A stretch of DNA of 64,000 bases from Megalonaias nervosa. Its lineage: Eukaryota > Mollusca > Bivalvia > Unionida > Unionidae. The stretch covers positions 62,001 through 126,000 of the forward strand of contig JAECUM010001096.1 of assembly GCA_016617855.1 (NCBI GenBank), written 5' to 3'. This document shows positions 50,345-62,650 of this stretch, one piece after another (within the stretch, counting starts at the first letter, position 1; every line of letters begins with the position of its first letter). Under the pieces are notes generated by a model, which was given only the letters and a program-made list of their open reading frames with translations, made no database searches and was not told the DNA's origin. A program made the translations under genes and the position numbers.

Positions 50345-51650
50345 TACTACTACTAATAATAAATACTTTATTTAATGAGGGTAACTCAGTATATTATACT
50401 ATTCTCCCTTGAGGCCCTCAAGATGAACAAACTATTGTATATACAAGAAGAAAAAAGGGAAATAAAAAAGGAAAGAAAAAAAAAACAAAAACAAGCATGC
50501 TAAACAACATTTAGTATAAGAGTACATAGTGTATATGAAATGCATTAAAAGAATACACTGGAGTACATGTATTTCAATATTTACAGTGAAAAGTGTTTGT
50601 TTTTGGGAATGGTGTTTTGCAATGATCATTTATAATTAATCTCAGTTTACATCATTGGTACAGTTTTTCTGACTTGAAATGTAACATACCATACAAACAT
50701 GCGGACAAAGTTCATTCTTTACTTTGAACATTATTATGAACTCTTGGTATGCTAATCTGTATTCAAATTTCAGCCATTTCAATTATGAGAATATATTTCT
50801 GGATAATGTTTGAAACTGTGAACTTAGAACAATTCTTGCTGCCATCTTTTAAGTTTTGTGGATTCTTTTAAGATTAGTATCAATCTTTTTTTGTATTTCC
50901 TCCAATGGTGCAGCAGCAGTCCCAAAGAGAAAGAATGAACGCATTGTAAAATAATTTCCAATAGCTGAGAAGTAGATAACATATTATCCTTTGTAAAAGG
51001 TAAATTTTCTTGAGTTTACTAAAGAACAAATGTGTTTTACTTGCTTACTCCAATCTAGATTCTTATCACGATGAACTCCCAACAATTTTTCTGTGTCAAA
51101 ATTTTCAATTTTATTCATGGAGATATACAGATCAAAATTTTGATTTCTGTTCACTGATAATATTTGCTTAGTTCCAATCAACAATGTCTTGGTTTTTAAG
51201 GGACTGATAAACATGTTACTCTGTGAGTACCAATATTCATATAAATCTTCACCCCATTTTTTGTTCAAAGTTATACAGTTCAAATCAAGTTTAAGCAAAG
51301 TAGTATCATTAGAATGCAGAGCAGTTTTGAATGTTGAACATACAGGGGCAAGCTATTTGCAAACAATATGAATAATACAGACCCTAAAATAGATCTCTGT
51401 GGAACCCCTTTGCTGCTGAACATCAGTTTGGATTTAATGTTACAGCATCAATAACAACTTGCTGACTTCTGTCAGATAGGTATGATTTGAACCAAGAGAG
51501 AGATATATAAGAACATTTTGCTCTTTTCACGTTTCCAAGCAAGTATATTATGATCAACGTTTCCAAGCAAGTATATTATAATCAACTAAGTCAAAGGCCT
51601 TCTTATAAGCAGGCATAACCTTAGCAGCCTTCAGTTGAGAGATTTCCTTA
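50345..51650 (-). mobile_element. Diverged LINE fragment on the minus strand
   Basis: The left end is a 3' tail in reverse: aataataaat…, then the complement of 'gggagaatagta' and 'ataaagta', as in the other LINEs. Further in, the minus strand encodes MNKIENFDTEKLLGVHRDKN (51060-51120), a GVPQRSILG-like block at about 51370-51415 and a KKAFDLVDYNIL block with the first catalytic Asp at about 51570-51610. A 28-bp direct duplication (gtttccaagcaagtatatta) is at 51530-51585. Stops and gaps show a dead copy of a different subfamily from the three plus-strand copies. Confidence 0.82.
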
Positions 51651-51739
51651 GCAATGCTTTAATTATACAGATGAGAGATAGAGCAATAATATCACCACAT
51701 TTGTTTAAGATAAATGGACTTGTCTTCATACACTAAAAT

Positions 51740-52307
51740 AATAATTCTAGCTATCAACTGTACTTATGATTGCAACTGTTATGAAGCAAGTATATATGGT
51801 TGATAGTGTAATATTTCTTGCTGCACTGTATAGAAATGTTGGCAACAGTGATGTTGCAGTGGTTTAGCAAAGTTGTTGGATGCTGGGCTATATGGATTGC
51901 GTGCTAAGGATTCTAAGAAATGTTTAGAATCAATGTTCTTAAAGATATCTGAATACTGTGAGCACCATTTAAACTTCAATTCTTGTATGTATGTAGTTAA
52001 GTCAGATTATGGCTATTTTGAAGATCATTAGAATCTGAGGAAAGCGATGGAGGAATTTGATAAAAACTGTGGAGTACTGCATGCAAAAAGGGACAGCTAG
52101 GTGCTTTTGTGACAGTGTCTAATTGGTTAAATGCAGTCAACTGTATAACATCTAAACATGGAATCTTCCAGCAAAATAATTAAAGAAATTTTCATTGGCT
52201 CATTATATTGTCCTACTGATATTCCAAGTTTTAAGATGGAAATTATCTTTCTCTCTTTTTGTTTTTTTTCTGGTAAGTGCAACTAAATGAAGGCCATATT
52301 TACAGAG

Positions 52308-52367
<60 letters not shown>

Positions 52368-54540
52368 AAAATAGGAGTTAAATGACAATGTTTCTTTTGT
52401 CCAATTTCATCATAATGTTTGTTATTTAGACATAGGTAGCCACAAATGCATTCAAAAAAATACCTAGAACAATATGTGATGTGCAACAAATCCAATTCCT
52501 CTGGGTCATGACACAACATGCATCATGTGAAACATGGACAGGATGAACAATCTTCTGACCAATGGCTCATTATGCATTTCATATCTGTATTTTATCTAAC
52601 AAGGGTTACACAGAAAAACTATGACCTGTGCAATTATGTACAATTTCCTCCTGTAACCTGACTCATTTTAACATGAAACATTAATGCAGAATCTCAACTA
52701 GGTCACTGCTACTGCTGATATCTACATCCCACCCTGTTGTTACTGGCATGACAAAACTTTGTATATAACAAACAACATGGGAACAACTCAGACTGATAAT
52801 TCTAAACATAATATAGCAGAATAACAGAACTGGTGTCAATGCTGCTTCTGGCACTAGAAATGTGATACCTATATCATACTGTTGCAGGTGAGACAAAAAG
52901 CATTTATAAAACAAACAGCCAAGGGAATAACTTAGTCTGAAAATTTAAACCATTATATGGTAGAATAATAGAAATGGTGAAATACAATTATTTTCTGTCC
53001 ATTAGGCATCACTGTCTTCTGGAATCAGACGTTCATTGAAGCCTTTGATCTGCTCACTATGGGCATACAAGATGTTTTAATCATAATTCAAGGTGATCTA
53101 CTGCCATTCAGATGTAAGGAATTAATTTTAATTAATTAAGGAATTAATTTTAATTAATTCCTCTTAAAGAATGATAATATATATACACCCTTCAAATTGA
53201 ATGGGGTCAACACAAAAAATGGGAAGTTTAAAATCATATATATTTTGGGGAGAATGTTCTTTAATACATGCATTTACTAAAAGGAAGTAACACTTAACCT
53301 AAGGACTTTTTATTTTTGAAGGGAAGTTAGTATCTGTTGCAATACTGTCAATTTCAACCATGAAGTGAAGTAAAATGGAACATTAAAGGAATATTTTAAA
53401 CTTCAAGTAATACTAATTTACATGTAGGGATATACTTGTAACCTTTACCTGTTTATAATTCACCTAAATTGATGAAGTAATGAATAAAAAATATTAATCA
53501 CGACTCCATATCAGAAGATTATTCATGTGCATCTGCCATCTAGAAATAAGAAAATACATCACACAGATCGACTTTCCCTGAGTCTTATCTTATTCCTCCA
53601 CTGACTTATTTTTATCTCTTGGGAAAAGGGTTTTGAACCATTTGCCAGTACTATGGGCCAGATGTACTTTACATAGCATATTAGCTTCCTCATCTTGGAC
53701 CTAGAGTATTAAATGTCACATTTGTAAAGGTGGACATCACTGTTGTTAAATATATTTTTAGTCAAAAATTTCTAATTTTCTTACATAAACATGTTACATC
53801 AAGTTCTAACATTTTTACATCAGTTAGGGTGGATGTTGTGAAATCTGCCAAAATGCTCTTCAACATTTTACAAATTATGACATTTTTAAAAATTGGATTG
53901 GACAAATCTTGTGCCCAGTGCCACCTGAATAATGGGTCTTGGTTATCATTGTTATTGAAGTCAGGTAGTCCAATGGACAAATATACAACATGAATCATGC
54001 TATTATTTCAGAATATACATACAAATAAATGCTTTATAAAATGTAATACTGTTAATGGCACATTAAGATAATTTTAGAGCTAACAGTTTCACACTGAACC
54101 ATCTTTTTCTTTGGTGATTCTGGGCTACCAAACTTTATCTTGGCTGCCAGATTTATTTACTGCTAGCTGGCTGGGAGTACCATGTGATTTTGAAATTTCT
54201 TACATGAGTTACTTCCCTTTTTGGTGGTATCACTAGCATCATATCAGACTGAAATGGTTTCCTTAGTATTAACAGGAAGTTGCAACCATCTAATGTCTGA
54301 TGCTGCAAAGACCCCAGTGGTAACTGGATGCATTATGTGTGTACAAAATAGAATGTGAGACATTTTTTGCTTTTTTCTCTGGCATTGAACTCCTCTTAGT
54401 TCAAAGGTAATATAATAAAGTCAAAAATTGAGTATACACTTGTAAGGTTGTAAATCAGCTTATGTCTGTGCAACAATGTTAAAGGGCATGAACTCCAAGA
54501 AATATGCAGAAAGTGCTCATCATACAAATATAGCTTCTGG
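51740..54540. repeat. Left copy of a tandem segmental duplication
   Basis: Collinear with 57960-61640. The central part (about 52130-52735) is nearly identical to 58250-58855 including the TA tract, while the sides (for example 53330-53760, 53930-54240 and 54340-54530) are visibly more diverged but still alignable in order. A ~120-bp local tandem (52750-52980) is present here and absent from the right copy. No gene is seen. Confidence 0.88.
52311..52364. repeat. (TA)n microsatellite in left duplication copy
   Basis: About 27 dinucleotides at the position equivalent to 58432-58484. Produces a spurious poly-Tyr/Ile frame. Confidence 0.96.
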
Positions 54541-55959
54541 GTGGATAAAACTAATTTTAACGATGTAATACTTACCTATTGCTATTGCATACAGGTACTT
54601 CTCTTCCAGGTGTAAAATACCCTGACCAAATGATGAAAATTTGTCCTCCCATTAGAGTGAACCATAAGATTCCATAACACAATATTGCCCAGGTTCACCC
54701 AGTAGATACCTCCCCATGTACACTTTCCTTTATTCTTCTTTAGGATGCAGCCTAAACTAGGAACCCAAAGATTCATTGAAGGGTTTACTGAGTGACCATA
54801 TCACAGAAAATTACATTTGGAGAGGAGTGCAGTCAGCTTAGGAGAACCAGGTCTCATTCTGTGACTCATTCTCTGCCCTCATGGAATGGTGTGACTCACT
54901 CTTCACCTGTTTATAACCTACTTTAGGAGGGGCCCACTAACCCTAAGAGTCTCTGAAGAGACTTTGATAATCCTTCTCTGAAACCCAAGGAATTAGAAAT
55001 AAAAAACCCTGAAAATTCTGAGGAAAACAAAGAAGGCACTTTCTTTATTCCTTTATAGGTACATCTATCTTTATAGATACATCTATGCTCGGCAAGGTCC
55101 CAGACATCATCCAACCACAGGATCAAATGGGACAACCATCATCTATTCTCTTGCAGCCTGAACAAGATAGGCAAGTGTGATGGGTATCCCAGGGGGTGAT
55201 TCCACTGCCACACCAACCCACACCCAGATTAGTCATTACTGTAAAGGAATGCTGAAGCGATGATTTATCTAAAAACTTCTATGCAAGTATATATTAAAAA
55301 AATGGTATGATGTGGACCAAGTCTAAGCTAAATATGATAAAAGCAATAAGTCACCTTACCTAGGTACTGTCATTAAGAATTAGGACAATAACTAATGTTA
55401 AAGGTAAGTAATGCTAAGCAGTACTGAATATTTTAAAGATAATGAAGTCAACCAGCCTTAATTGACAGCTGAGGACAACTATATCAGAAAAAGTCCAGTT
55501 GGTAAGATTGCCAATAAAATAGGATGATATCAAGGAAAACTATCTGATTTTAATTTTGTATAAAGTGGTGTGCAACCTGCCATTTCCAAGTATAAAAAGC
55601 ACAATTCACAATAAAATAGTGTGAGTTACAATGATTCGTTAATTATAATGAACAATGAAATGAATGAAAATGAGTCCATAGATTCAGTTAGACAAGGATA
55701 GGGATATTTTATCTAAATACCTAGACTAGCTAAAAATAATTCTGAACAAAATTGGTATGCTAAAACCCTTGTTGAGCGAGAAAATTAAAATGCAAGGTAG
55801 TGCACACTGTGTACCAGAATAAAATCCTAACGAGAGAGAGAGAGAGCAAGAGCTCACTTTCAACAGAGAAAATTCTCCATCAGTGTCATTCCAAATAATT
55901 AAGTCAATGCACATATGGAAAATCTATCTTGGTCATCCCTGGCACAGATACAGCTGAGA

Positions 55960-56265
55960 CTATGGTTCACAATCAGGAGTGGAACAATTGAAGAAAGTTG
56001 GTTTTTGGGAGAAAATAATTGGTTGGCAAAGGAGAGAAACTGACTCATAATTCCCACTGAACCTGATACAGCCTTGCTCTATGGATAGGGTGTTGAGCTT
56101 GCTCCTTCGTCTCGCAGACACTAAGGCAAGCAAGAAAACCGTCATGAGGGTAAGGTTCTTGAAGGAAATTTCACCCAAAGGTTCATAAAGTGGTTTACTT
56201 AGAGACCACAAGACACAAGAAAGATTCCATTTAGGTATTAGAGAGCAAGATAATGGTCTCAGCAA
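55960..56265 (-). pseudogene. DIRS tyrosine recombinase fragment
   Basis: The 101-codon minus-strand frame reads RPLSCSLIPKWNLSCVLWSL…, then FKNLTLMTVFLLALVSARRR, then SKLNTLSIEQG and VSLLCQP. The SARRRS block is where DIRS recombinases have the first catalytic Arg of the R…HxxR…Y set. The later catalytic residues are missing, so the fragment cannot act. The continuing block VSLLCQP is the point where the fragment at 28385-28588 picks up. Confidence 0.75.
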
Positions 56266-56319
56266 TTCAAAATATCTGATCAGGTCTCATGAGTGAGAAT
56301 CCATCCTGATGGCAGGCCT

Positions 56320-56456
56320 AGCTTATACTATTCCAACACTCACATTTTCAAAGGGCCCTTTTGACCAATTGTCATTTGGATGTAAGGAATTAATTTCAAG
56401 TATTCTTCTCAATGTATGATATAACACACATTTGAAAATGTGAGTGTTGGAAAGGG
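56320..56456. repeat. Inverted repeat (hairpin) inside the third DIRS-like fragment
   Basis: ccaacactcacattttcaaa (about 56334-56353) and its exact reverse complement tttgaaaatgtgagtgttgg (about 56432-56451) flank ~78 bp. Outer sequences are also partly inverted (agcttatactatt / agtataagct). It is either a small MITE or an inversion-type rearrangement. Confidence 0.75.
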
Positions 56457-57149
56457 CAGCTCAACAGCCATTAATAGTATAAGCTGATCTTTGTTTCTTC
56501 TTCAGTAAGGAAAAGAATAAAATTGGCCACTGTGCTCACAGAAGAACAGCCAGGATTTACATATTTCTGCTCAACCTCCCTAATGGGAGTGTGCAACCTG
56601 CTATAGTGGTGCTCTACCTCCCTAAAGGGAGCGAACAACCAGCTATCGTGGTGCTCAACCTCCCTAAAGAGAGAACGCATCCCACTGTCGCAGTGCTCTA
56701 CCTCCCCAATGGGAGGGAGCAGTCCGCAACCTAATACTTGCACATTAATAGAGACATGAGACATGTTCGTCATCTCCCAAAATGGGGAAGTTGATTGACT
56801 TTTCAAATGTCTAGACCCTCCATCGGGAGAGGCGTTTCTGGCTGACAAAGATATTTTGTCATAACATGTGAGACCTGAAAGAGATTTTGTTCAGAAAATT
56901 CTGAACAAAATGGGGAGGGAAGGTTTCCCCAGCCTTGATACAAGACCAAATTTGCAAGAAGTGTCACGATTTTATCCATGTGCACTTTGAACACTTATAC
57001 AATCTGTGTGAGTATTCAAAGGGCCCTTTCTGTGGCCACACTGCCCCACAGACTGTTCTGACATTATCCTGTAATAAAGAAATAATGAAATCACTTGTTG
57101 CCTTGAAACTCACCTGGTTGTATGCAGGGTCCTACAACGTACACCAGTG

Positions 57150-57490
57150 TGTGCACTAAGAACATGATGAATTTGGTCAAATTCTGATGAGCAGTTGTTG
57201 AAAAGTTTTTCTATTTTTAGTAATGGCCATAGCAGAAGATAAATTGAAATCCATTTAAATAACCGGAAAGACTTTTATGCCATAATGTGCCCAGTAATAT
57301 CACGTACCAACTGGTCAAGCAGTTTTGAAAGGAATCTGTGAATAGCAATTATGAATTAATGATCTATCATGTATGTAGGACCACACCATAAACTCAGTTG
57401 ACCTTATAACCAGGTGACTCAAAATATTAGCAAATTTTAGCAACTTCACTAATTTTCACTAATAGTTGTCAGTATTATTACAATTTTGTG
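57150..57490. repeat. Dispersed repeat, same family as 48880-49260
   Basis: Shares 'aactggtcaagcagttttg', 'gaattaatgatctatcatgtatg' and the following 'aaaatattagcaa…ttcacta' with the earlier copy. Confidence 0.65.
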
Positions 57491-57539
57491 TTGAAAAGAG
57501 GCTGGAAAACAATAATGGTATGGAAAATCATTTCGTAAG

Positions 57540-57722
57540 TATAGTAGAACCTGTCTTGAAAGACCACCTCTTTTGCCAACAAATTATGGTCTCTCAAGAC
57601 AGGTGGTCTCTCATAGCAGGTAACAATGCTATATAATCACTAAATTTGTTCATTGAGAGTGTGGTCTCTTAAGACAGGTGGTCTCACATAGCAGTGGTCT
57701 TTCAAGACAGGTTTTACTGTAT
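57540..57722. mobile_element. 183-bp MITE with 28-bp TIRs
   Basis: The left end tatagtagaacctgtcttga + aagaccac and the right end (reverse complement) tacagtaaaacctgtcttga + aagaccac form nearly perfect terminal inverted repeats bounded by TA. Inside, 'gacaggtggtctctcatagc' is present twice with small changes. TA bounds suggest a Tc1/mariner-mobilised non-autonomous element. Confidence 0.85.
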
Positions 57723-58427
57723 CACATTATGCAACAAGGCCAGAGGTGGACCAGTGAATATTGCTTTTCAAGATGCACTGTGATTTATCTTTAGTTTATC
57801 ATCTTAAACTGAACATTCCTTATTATTATGATTCAAGTTATTTTCAGTTCAATAATCTCCCTTGTGTTCAAACAAAGCAATTAATCACTTATTTTTGAAT
57901 CATAACAAATGTAATTACATGCAAATTAAGTGAAATTAATTGTCATGCCAAAAACTGAATTATAGCCAGTCTTAATACACTGAAATACTAAATGTGGTAC
58001 TACTCTTGACTGTATAGAAGTGTTGGTAGTATTGATGCTGGGGTTAATGCATAGTAAAGCTACAGGGTGTAAATGCAGTCAGCAGCAATTTCATTTCTTT
58101 TAAGTAGCTACGTCAGATTATGGCATTTCATGAAGATCATGATATTCTGAGCAAAGCATTGACGGAATTTCATATAAAGGGAGTAAAACATGCAAACTTT
58201 CTGGGACAACTAGGTGCTTTTGTGACAATCTCTAAGCGCTAATGAATGAAATGCAGTCAATTGTATAACATCTAAACATGGAATCTTCCAGCAAAATAAT
58301 TAAAGAAATTTTCATTGGCTCATTATATTGTCCTACTGATATTCCAAGTTTTAAGATGGAAATTATCTTTCTCTCTTTTTGTTTTTTTTCTGGTAAGTGC
58401 AACTAAATGAAGGCCATATTTACAGAG

Positions 58428-58431
<4 letters not shown>

Positions 58432-58484
<53 letters not shown>
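58432..58484. repeat. (TA)n microsatellite in right duplication copy
   Basis: Equivalent of 52311-52364; the sequence just after it differs by a small deletion. Confidence 0.96.
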
Positions 58485-58487
<3 letters not shown>

Positions 58488-60212
58488 TTAAATGACAATG
58501 TTTCTTTTGTCCAATTTCATCATAATGTTTGTTATTTAGACATAGGTAGCCACAAATACATTCAAAAAAATACCTAGAACAATATGTGATGTGCAACAAA
58601 TCCAATTCCTCTGGTATGACACAACATGCATCATGTGAAACATGGACAGGATGAATAATCTTCTGACCAATGGCTCATTATGCATTTCATATCTGTATTT
58701 TATCTAATACAGAACAAGGGTTACACAGAAAAACTATGACCTGTGCAATTATGTACAATTTCCTCCTGTAACCTGACTCATTTTAACATGAAACATTAAT
58801 GCAGAATCTCAACTAGGTCACTGCTGCTGCTGCTAATATCTACATCTCACCCTGTTGTTACAGGCATGACAAAAACTTGTATATTACTGTGTCAAGAGAA
58901 CAACTCAGTCTGATAATTCTAAACATAATATAGTAGAATAACAGAATTGGTGAAATAAAATTATTTTCTATCCATTAGGCATCTCTTTCAGCTGCAATAT
59001 ATATGTAAGGAGGACGTTCTGTAGTAATAACTATAAATAATAACTACATTTACTTAAATCATTTTTACTCTTCAGTATTTTTGTTCTTAAAAAGTAAGTC
59101 AACATCTGATAAAATACTGTGAAATTACAGCCATGAAGTGAAGTACATGTACAATGGAATGATTAAGGCCTAAAGGATGTTCCGCATTAACTTAATGGAA
59201 TATTTTGAACTTAATGTCATATTCATTTACAATATAGGGATATATTTTTAATCTTTTCCAATGTATCATTCAGCTAAGTTGCTTGAATAAATAATAAATA
59301 TTTAAAAAAATGATTTGCCATGATCCCAAATCAGAAGACTGTTCAAGTGAATCTGCCAACTTAAACAAGATAATCCATTAATGTATCATCTTACCTAATG
59401 CTTATCTCATATCCGCAATAATTTATTTTTATCTCTGGGGAAAGGGGCTTTGAACCCTTTACCGGTAGTGGTACAGTGAGCCATATGCATTCATAAGGCT
59501 CACATCTGGTATTACCTTCCTCATCTGGGGCCCAGAGTATTAAAGAACGCCTTTGCAAATTTAGATATCATTGGTGCAGGATATATCTGCAGGCACAAGT
59601 TTCTCATCTTGATACACAAAATGTTACAGAAAATTATGAATTTTACATCATTTTGACTGTTGTGATATTCATCAATATGTTCTTCAAACACTATCTAATT
59701 ATGACATGCAATAGTGAGTGTCAACTTTTGGATTAATTTGATCATATTAGAGCCAATTATATGTTCAAAGGCAGGGTCCAGCAAATCTCATGCCTAGACT
59801 CCAGGGCCTACCAGAATACTGGCTCTTGGCTACTATCATAACTGAAGTCAAGTATCCTAGTTCACTACTAAACAACATGAATCATGCTGTTGTTCCACAA
59901 CATACCAACAAAAATACTTTATAAAAGAAAATATTGTATGACACATTATAATTAACCTTAGAACTAACAGATTTTCACACTAAAGTGTCTCCTTTGTATA
60001 TTTGGAGCTACTGAATGTTATATTGGTTACCAGATTTTTCCTGCTAGCTAGATGGGGTATCATCTAATTTTGTTGAAACCTGATAGTGTAATTAGTGCAA
60101 TTAAAACTGCTTTGGATAATATGTCATTGCATGTCAAAATCAAATATTTTGAGTTGCTTACTGACCCCTTTGCTCTGATATCACTCACGCCCCATCAGGT
60201 TAAGGTGATTTA

Positions 60213-61395
60213 TGTCCAACTGGTTTAGATCATTCCTAAACCAAACGTCTCAACAAGTAAGCATTGGCAATATTTAAATTAGCTCTCAAACTCGCACTGT
60301 TCATTCAGGGGTCCCTCAAGGCTCAGTTTTAGGCCCTCTCCTCTTCCTTATCTATATCAATGATCTACCATTAAATAATGAATCCACAAATACCGAATTG
60401 TTTGCAGACGATGCAGACCTTGTATACATCTAGTTCTGATACTGAAGTTATCCAAATGAGATTAAACTCAGACCTTATTAGAGTCCAAAACTGGGCACAA
60501 CAAAATAGGATGGTAATTAATGAAGGTAAAACAAAATGTGGGATTTTGGGGACATCACAAAAGCTACACAAGTTAGGGAACCCAGAACTATCTCTTGCAA
60601 TTAATAATCATCCGTTAGAAATGTCAAACATGAAAAGCTTTTAGGTATGTCTGAAGATAATAATTTACAATGGGATGACCATACTGATATGCTTTGTAAA
60701 ACAGTCATCCAAAATTGCCCTACTCAGCAGAATCAAGAAATATTTACCTAAGGAACTTGCAATCTATACTACAAGTTATATATTCTTCCAACAATGGATT
60801 ATTGTTCAAATGTATGGGGAAACTGTGCTAAATCTGAGCTTGACAGGATTTATAAACTTCAGAAATGAGCAGCACACATAATTTTAGATGCATCTATTGA
60901 TCATCCCTCAAAAGCACTGTTTACAGAACTCAAATGGTTCACAATGTATGAAAGGACAGATTTTCACAAGGCTGTTCTTGTATATAAATGTCTACATGGA
61001 ACTGCACCAGAGTATCTTCAGGACTTATTCAGGCCTTTTTCAACACAATACCAGTTGAGATCAATATTACATGGAAACCTTATAGCACCAAAACCAAGAA
61101 CAGAGCAATTTAAAAAGAACTCTGGTACAGTTCTGTGGAACAAGCTTCCACTACATGTAAAATCTGCTAAAAATATTACAGTATTTAAGAAAGATATCAT
61201 GAGCATGTATGTGTTTCTAATAAATAATGGGATTTAGTATTTTAATACTAAACATGTTAAAATAAACAGTAATTATTGCTATCTTTCATATAATGTGCAT
61301 TGGTATACTCTCCTTAAGAGCCCTAAAGGGAGAATAGTCCTTGACTAATGAGTCACCCTCTATAAATAAAGTATTATTATTATTATTATTATTCG
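60213..61395 (+). mobile_element. Jockey/CR1-like LINE, 5'-truncated, inserted in the duplication
   Basis: Begins inside the reverse transcriptase at 'WFRSFLNQTS', has an intact [20 protein letters not shown] block (about 60308-60367) and the catalytic FADDAD box (about 60401-60420). It is soon stopped (tag at about 60432) and shifted further on. C-terminal blocks ERTDFHKAVLVYKCLHGTAP and NKLPLHVKSAKN are at 60950-61180, and it ends with the shared 3' tail and (ATT)n at 61372-61395. Close to the copies at 11412 and 42098; inactive. Confidence 0.92.
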
Positions 61396-61640
61396 TATAC
61401 CAAGAAGCTGCTACAACAATCTGGGGCAATAAGTCTAAGTAATATATGCAGAATATTTTCTTCACTGAAATCCTCTGAGCTCTTAAAATGAATGGTCAAA
61501 ATTTTGTAATAGAAGTAGATGTTACAGTGTTCCAATTTTTGTACATTTCCAATGCCAATGCTACTTTAATTAAGGGACAGAACTCTAGGGAAAAAATGCA
61601 GTTTCTGCTCATCATCAAATTCATCCAAGACAGTGTTGAG

Positions 61641-62229
61641 ATGAAGCTTCACAGAAATCTGGTTAAAATCTTATAAAAATATGCTGATTCTGGAGTGTTT
61701 ATCAGGTTGTGTAATTTCTGTGCTAAGATGATCAAGGGCCACAACTCTAAGAAGTCTTTCCAGAATGTACTCATCAAGAAATATACTCAAGCTCTTGTTC
61801 AAATTGATCTTCAAGGTAAATGGATGAAATCTAAAAATAATTGTGGTAGATAAAAATGTCAGAAAGGTTGTGCATTAATGATGATTATGTTAGAAAATCA
61901 AGTGCAAAAAACTGTAAGAAGGATGAGAGAATGTGCTCCTCACCTAACAAACCTGAACTGAGCTGAAGTGACTCACTGCAAATCTGATAATCAATGTGTA
62001 TGATAGTGCATTTCCAAGTAGATGGTTGGATGGATTGAAGCACAAATAGAGACACGATGATAGAAGATTCAATGTGGGTGAGATGACAATGATTTTAAAA
62101 GTGAGTACCTTAGACCACTCAGAGACACAGGTCCCCTCCATTTTAACATGTAAACTTTGCATTGCTAAGAATAATAGAGTTTTAACAACAACAACAACAA
62201 AAGTAATTACATTTTTCACATTTTAGGAA
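61641..62229. repeat. Dispersed repeat plus SINE relics
   Basis: 'aagggccacaactctaag' (61735-61755) is a mollusc-type phrase. At 62100-62135 the minus strand has a tRNA-like box A (ctgagtggtctaaggtactc) as in the SINE at 46446. At 62170-62201 an opposite-oriented SINE-like end occurs (gttttaacaacaacaac). Both are decayed. Confidence 0.4.
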
Positions 62230-62617
62230 GACATATTAGCATCAGTTTTATTCAAGACCAACAAATTATTATTGAGAATTGTTATAGTGAAAACTCCATG
62301 CAGAAATAGTGGTAAAAAGCTTCTAGGATGGCTATCAAGGCCATCATGTTGGAGGTCTGATCAGCACCATTTTCATTTCAGACCAGTAAGATATCGTTAG
62401 AAGTACTTCAGTGAAAATTCCTGTCTATATGACCATCTGTTCATGTGAAGTCTATATGACCATCTGTTTATGTGAAGTCTATATGACCATCTGTTCATGT
62501 GAAGTAGCAACAACAAGACTTTTGAGATAATTACCAAGGTGGCCAATTAGGAGGTGTCACTGACAACATTTTCATTAGGACTAACTATATAGTATAAGTA
62601 TTTCAGTGAAAACTCAT
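62230..62617. repeat. ~141-bp degenerate tandem repeat, left part
   Basis: Units marked by 'caccattttcatttcagacc' (62371) and 'caacattttcattaggac' (62566). One unit contains a fresh 27-bp triplication (ctatatgaccatctgttcat + gtgaagt) at about 62423-62505. Continues at 63590-63870. Confidence 0.75.

Positions 62618-62650
<33 letters not shown>

Larger units (their letters stand above)
54556..57130 (-). mobile_element. Third DIRS-like fragment, between the duplication copies
   Basis: The left edge (aatacttacctattgctatt) resembles the left edge of the block at 20576-20600. The right edge (about 57015-57130: 'cacactgccccacagactgt', 'cttgaaactcacctggttgt') matches 24813-24915. Minus-strand coding traces are limited to the recombinase start at 55960-56265 and the ~42-bp subrepeats at 56575-56720. 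RT and RNase H are absent, so it is an internally deleted, dead derivative. Confidence 0.75.
57960..61640. repeat. Right copy of the segmental duplication, interrupted by a LINE
   Basis: Collinear with 51740-54540. Alignment continues up to about 60213, is broken by the LINE at 60213-61395, and resumes after it (61396-61640 matches 54262-54540, including 'gggacagaactct…tgctcatcat'). Confidence 0.85.

Noticed and set aside
52203..52519. Frames with poly Tyr-Ile runs (also 58420-58605)
   Set aside because: Translation of the (TA)n tracts.
53730..53998. Overlapping frames on both strands in the left duplication copy
   Set aside because: The equivalent region of the right copy (about 59560-59900) has drifted with indels and does not keep either frame, so coding is unlikely.
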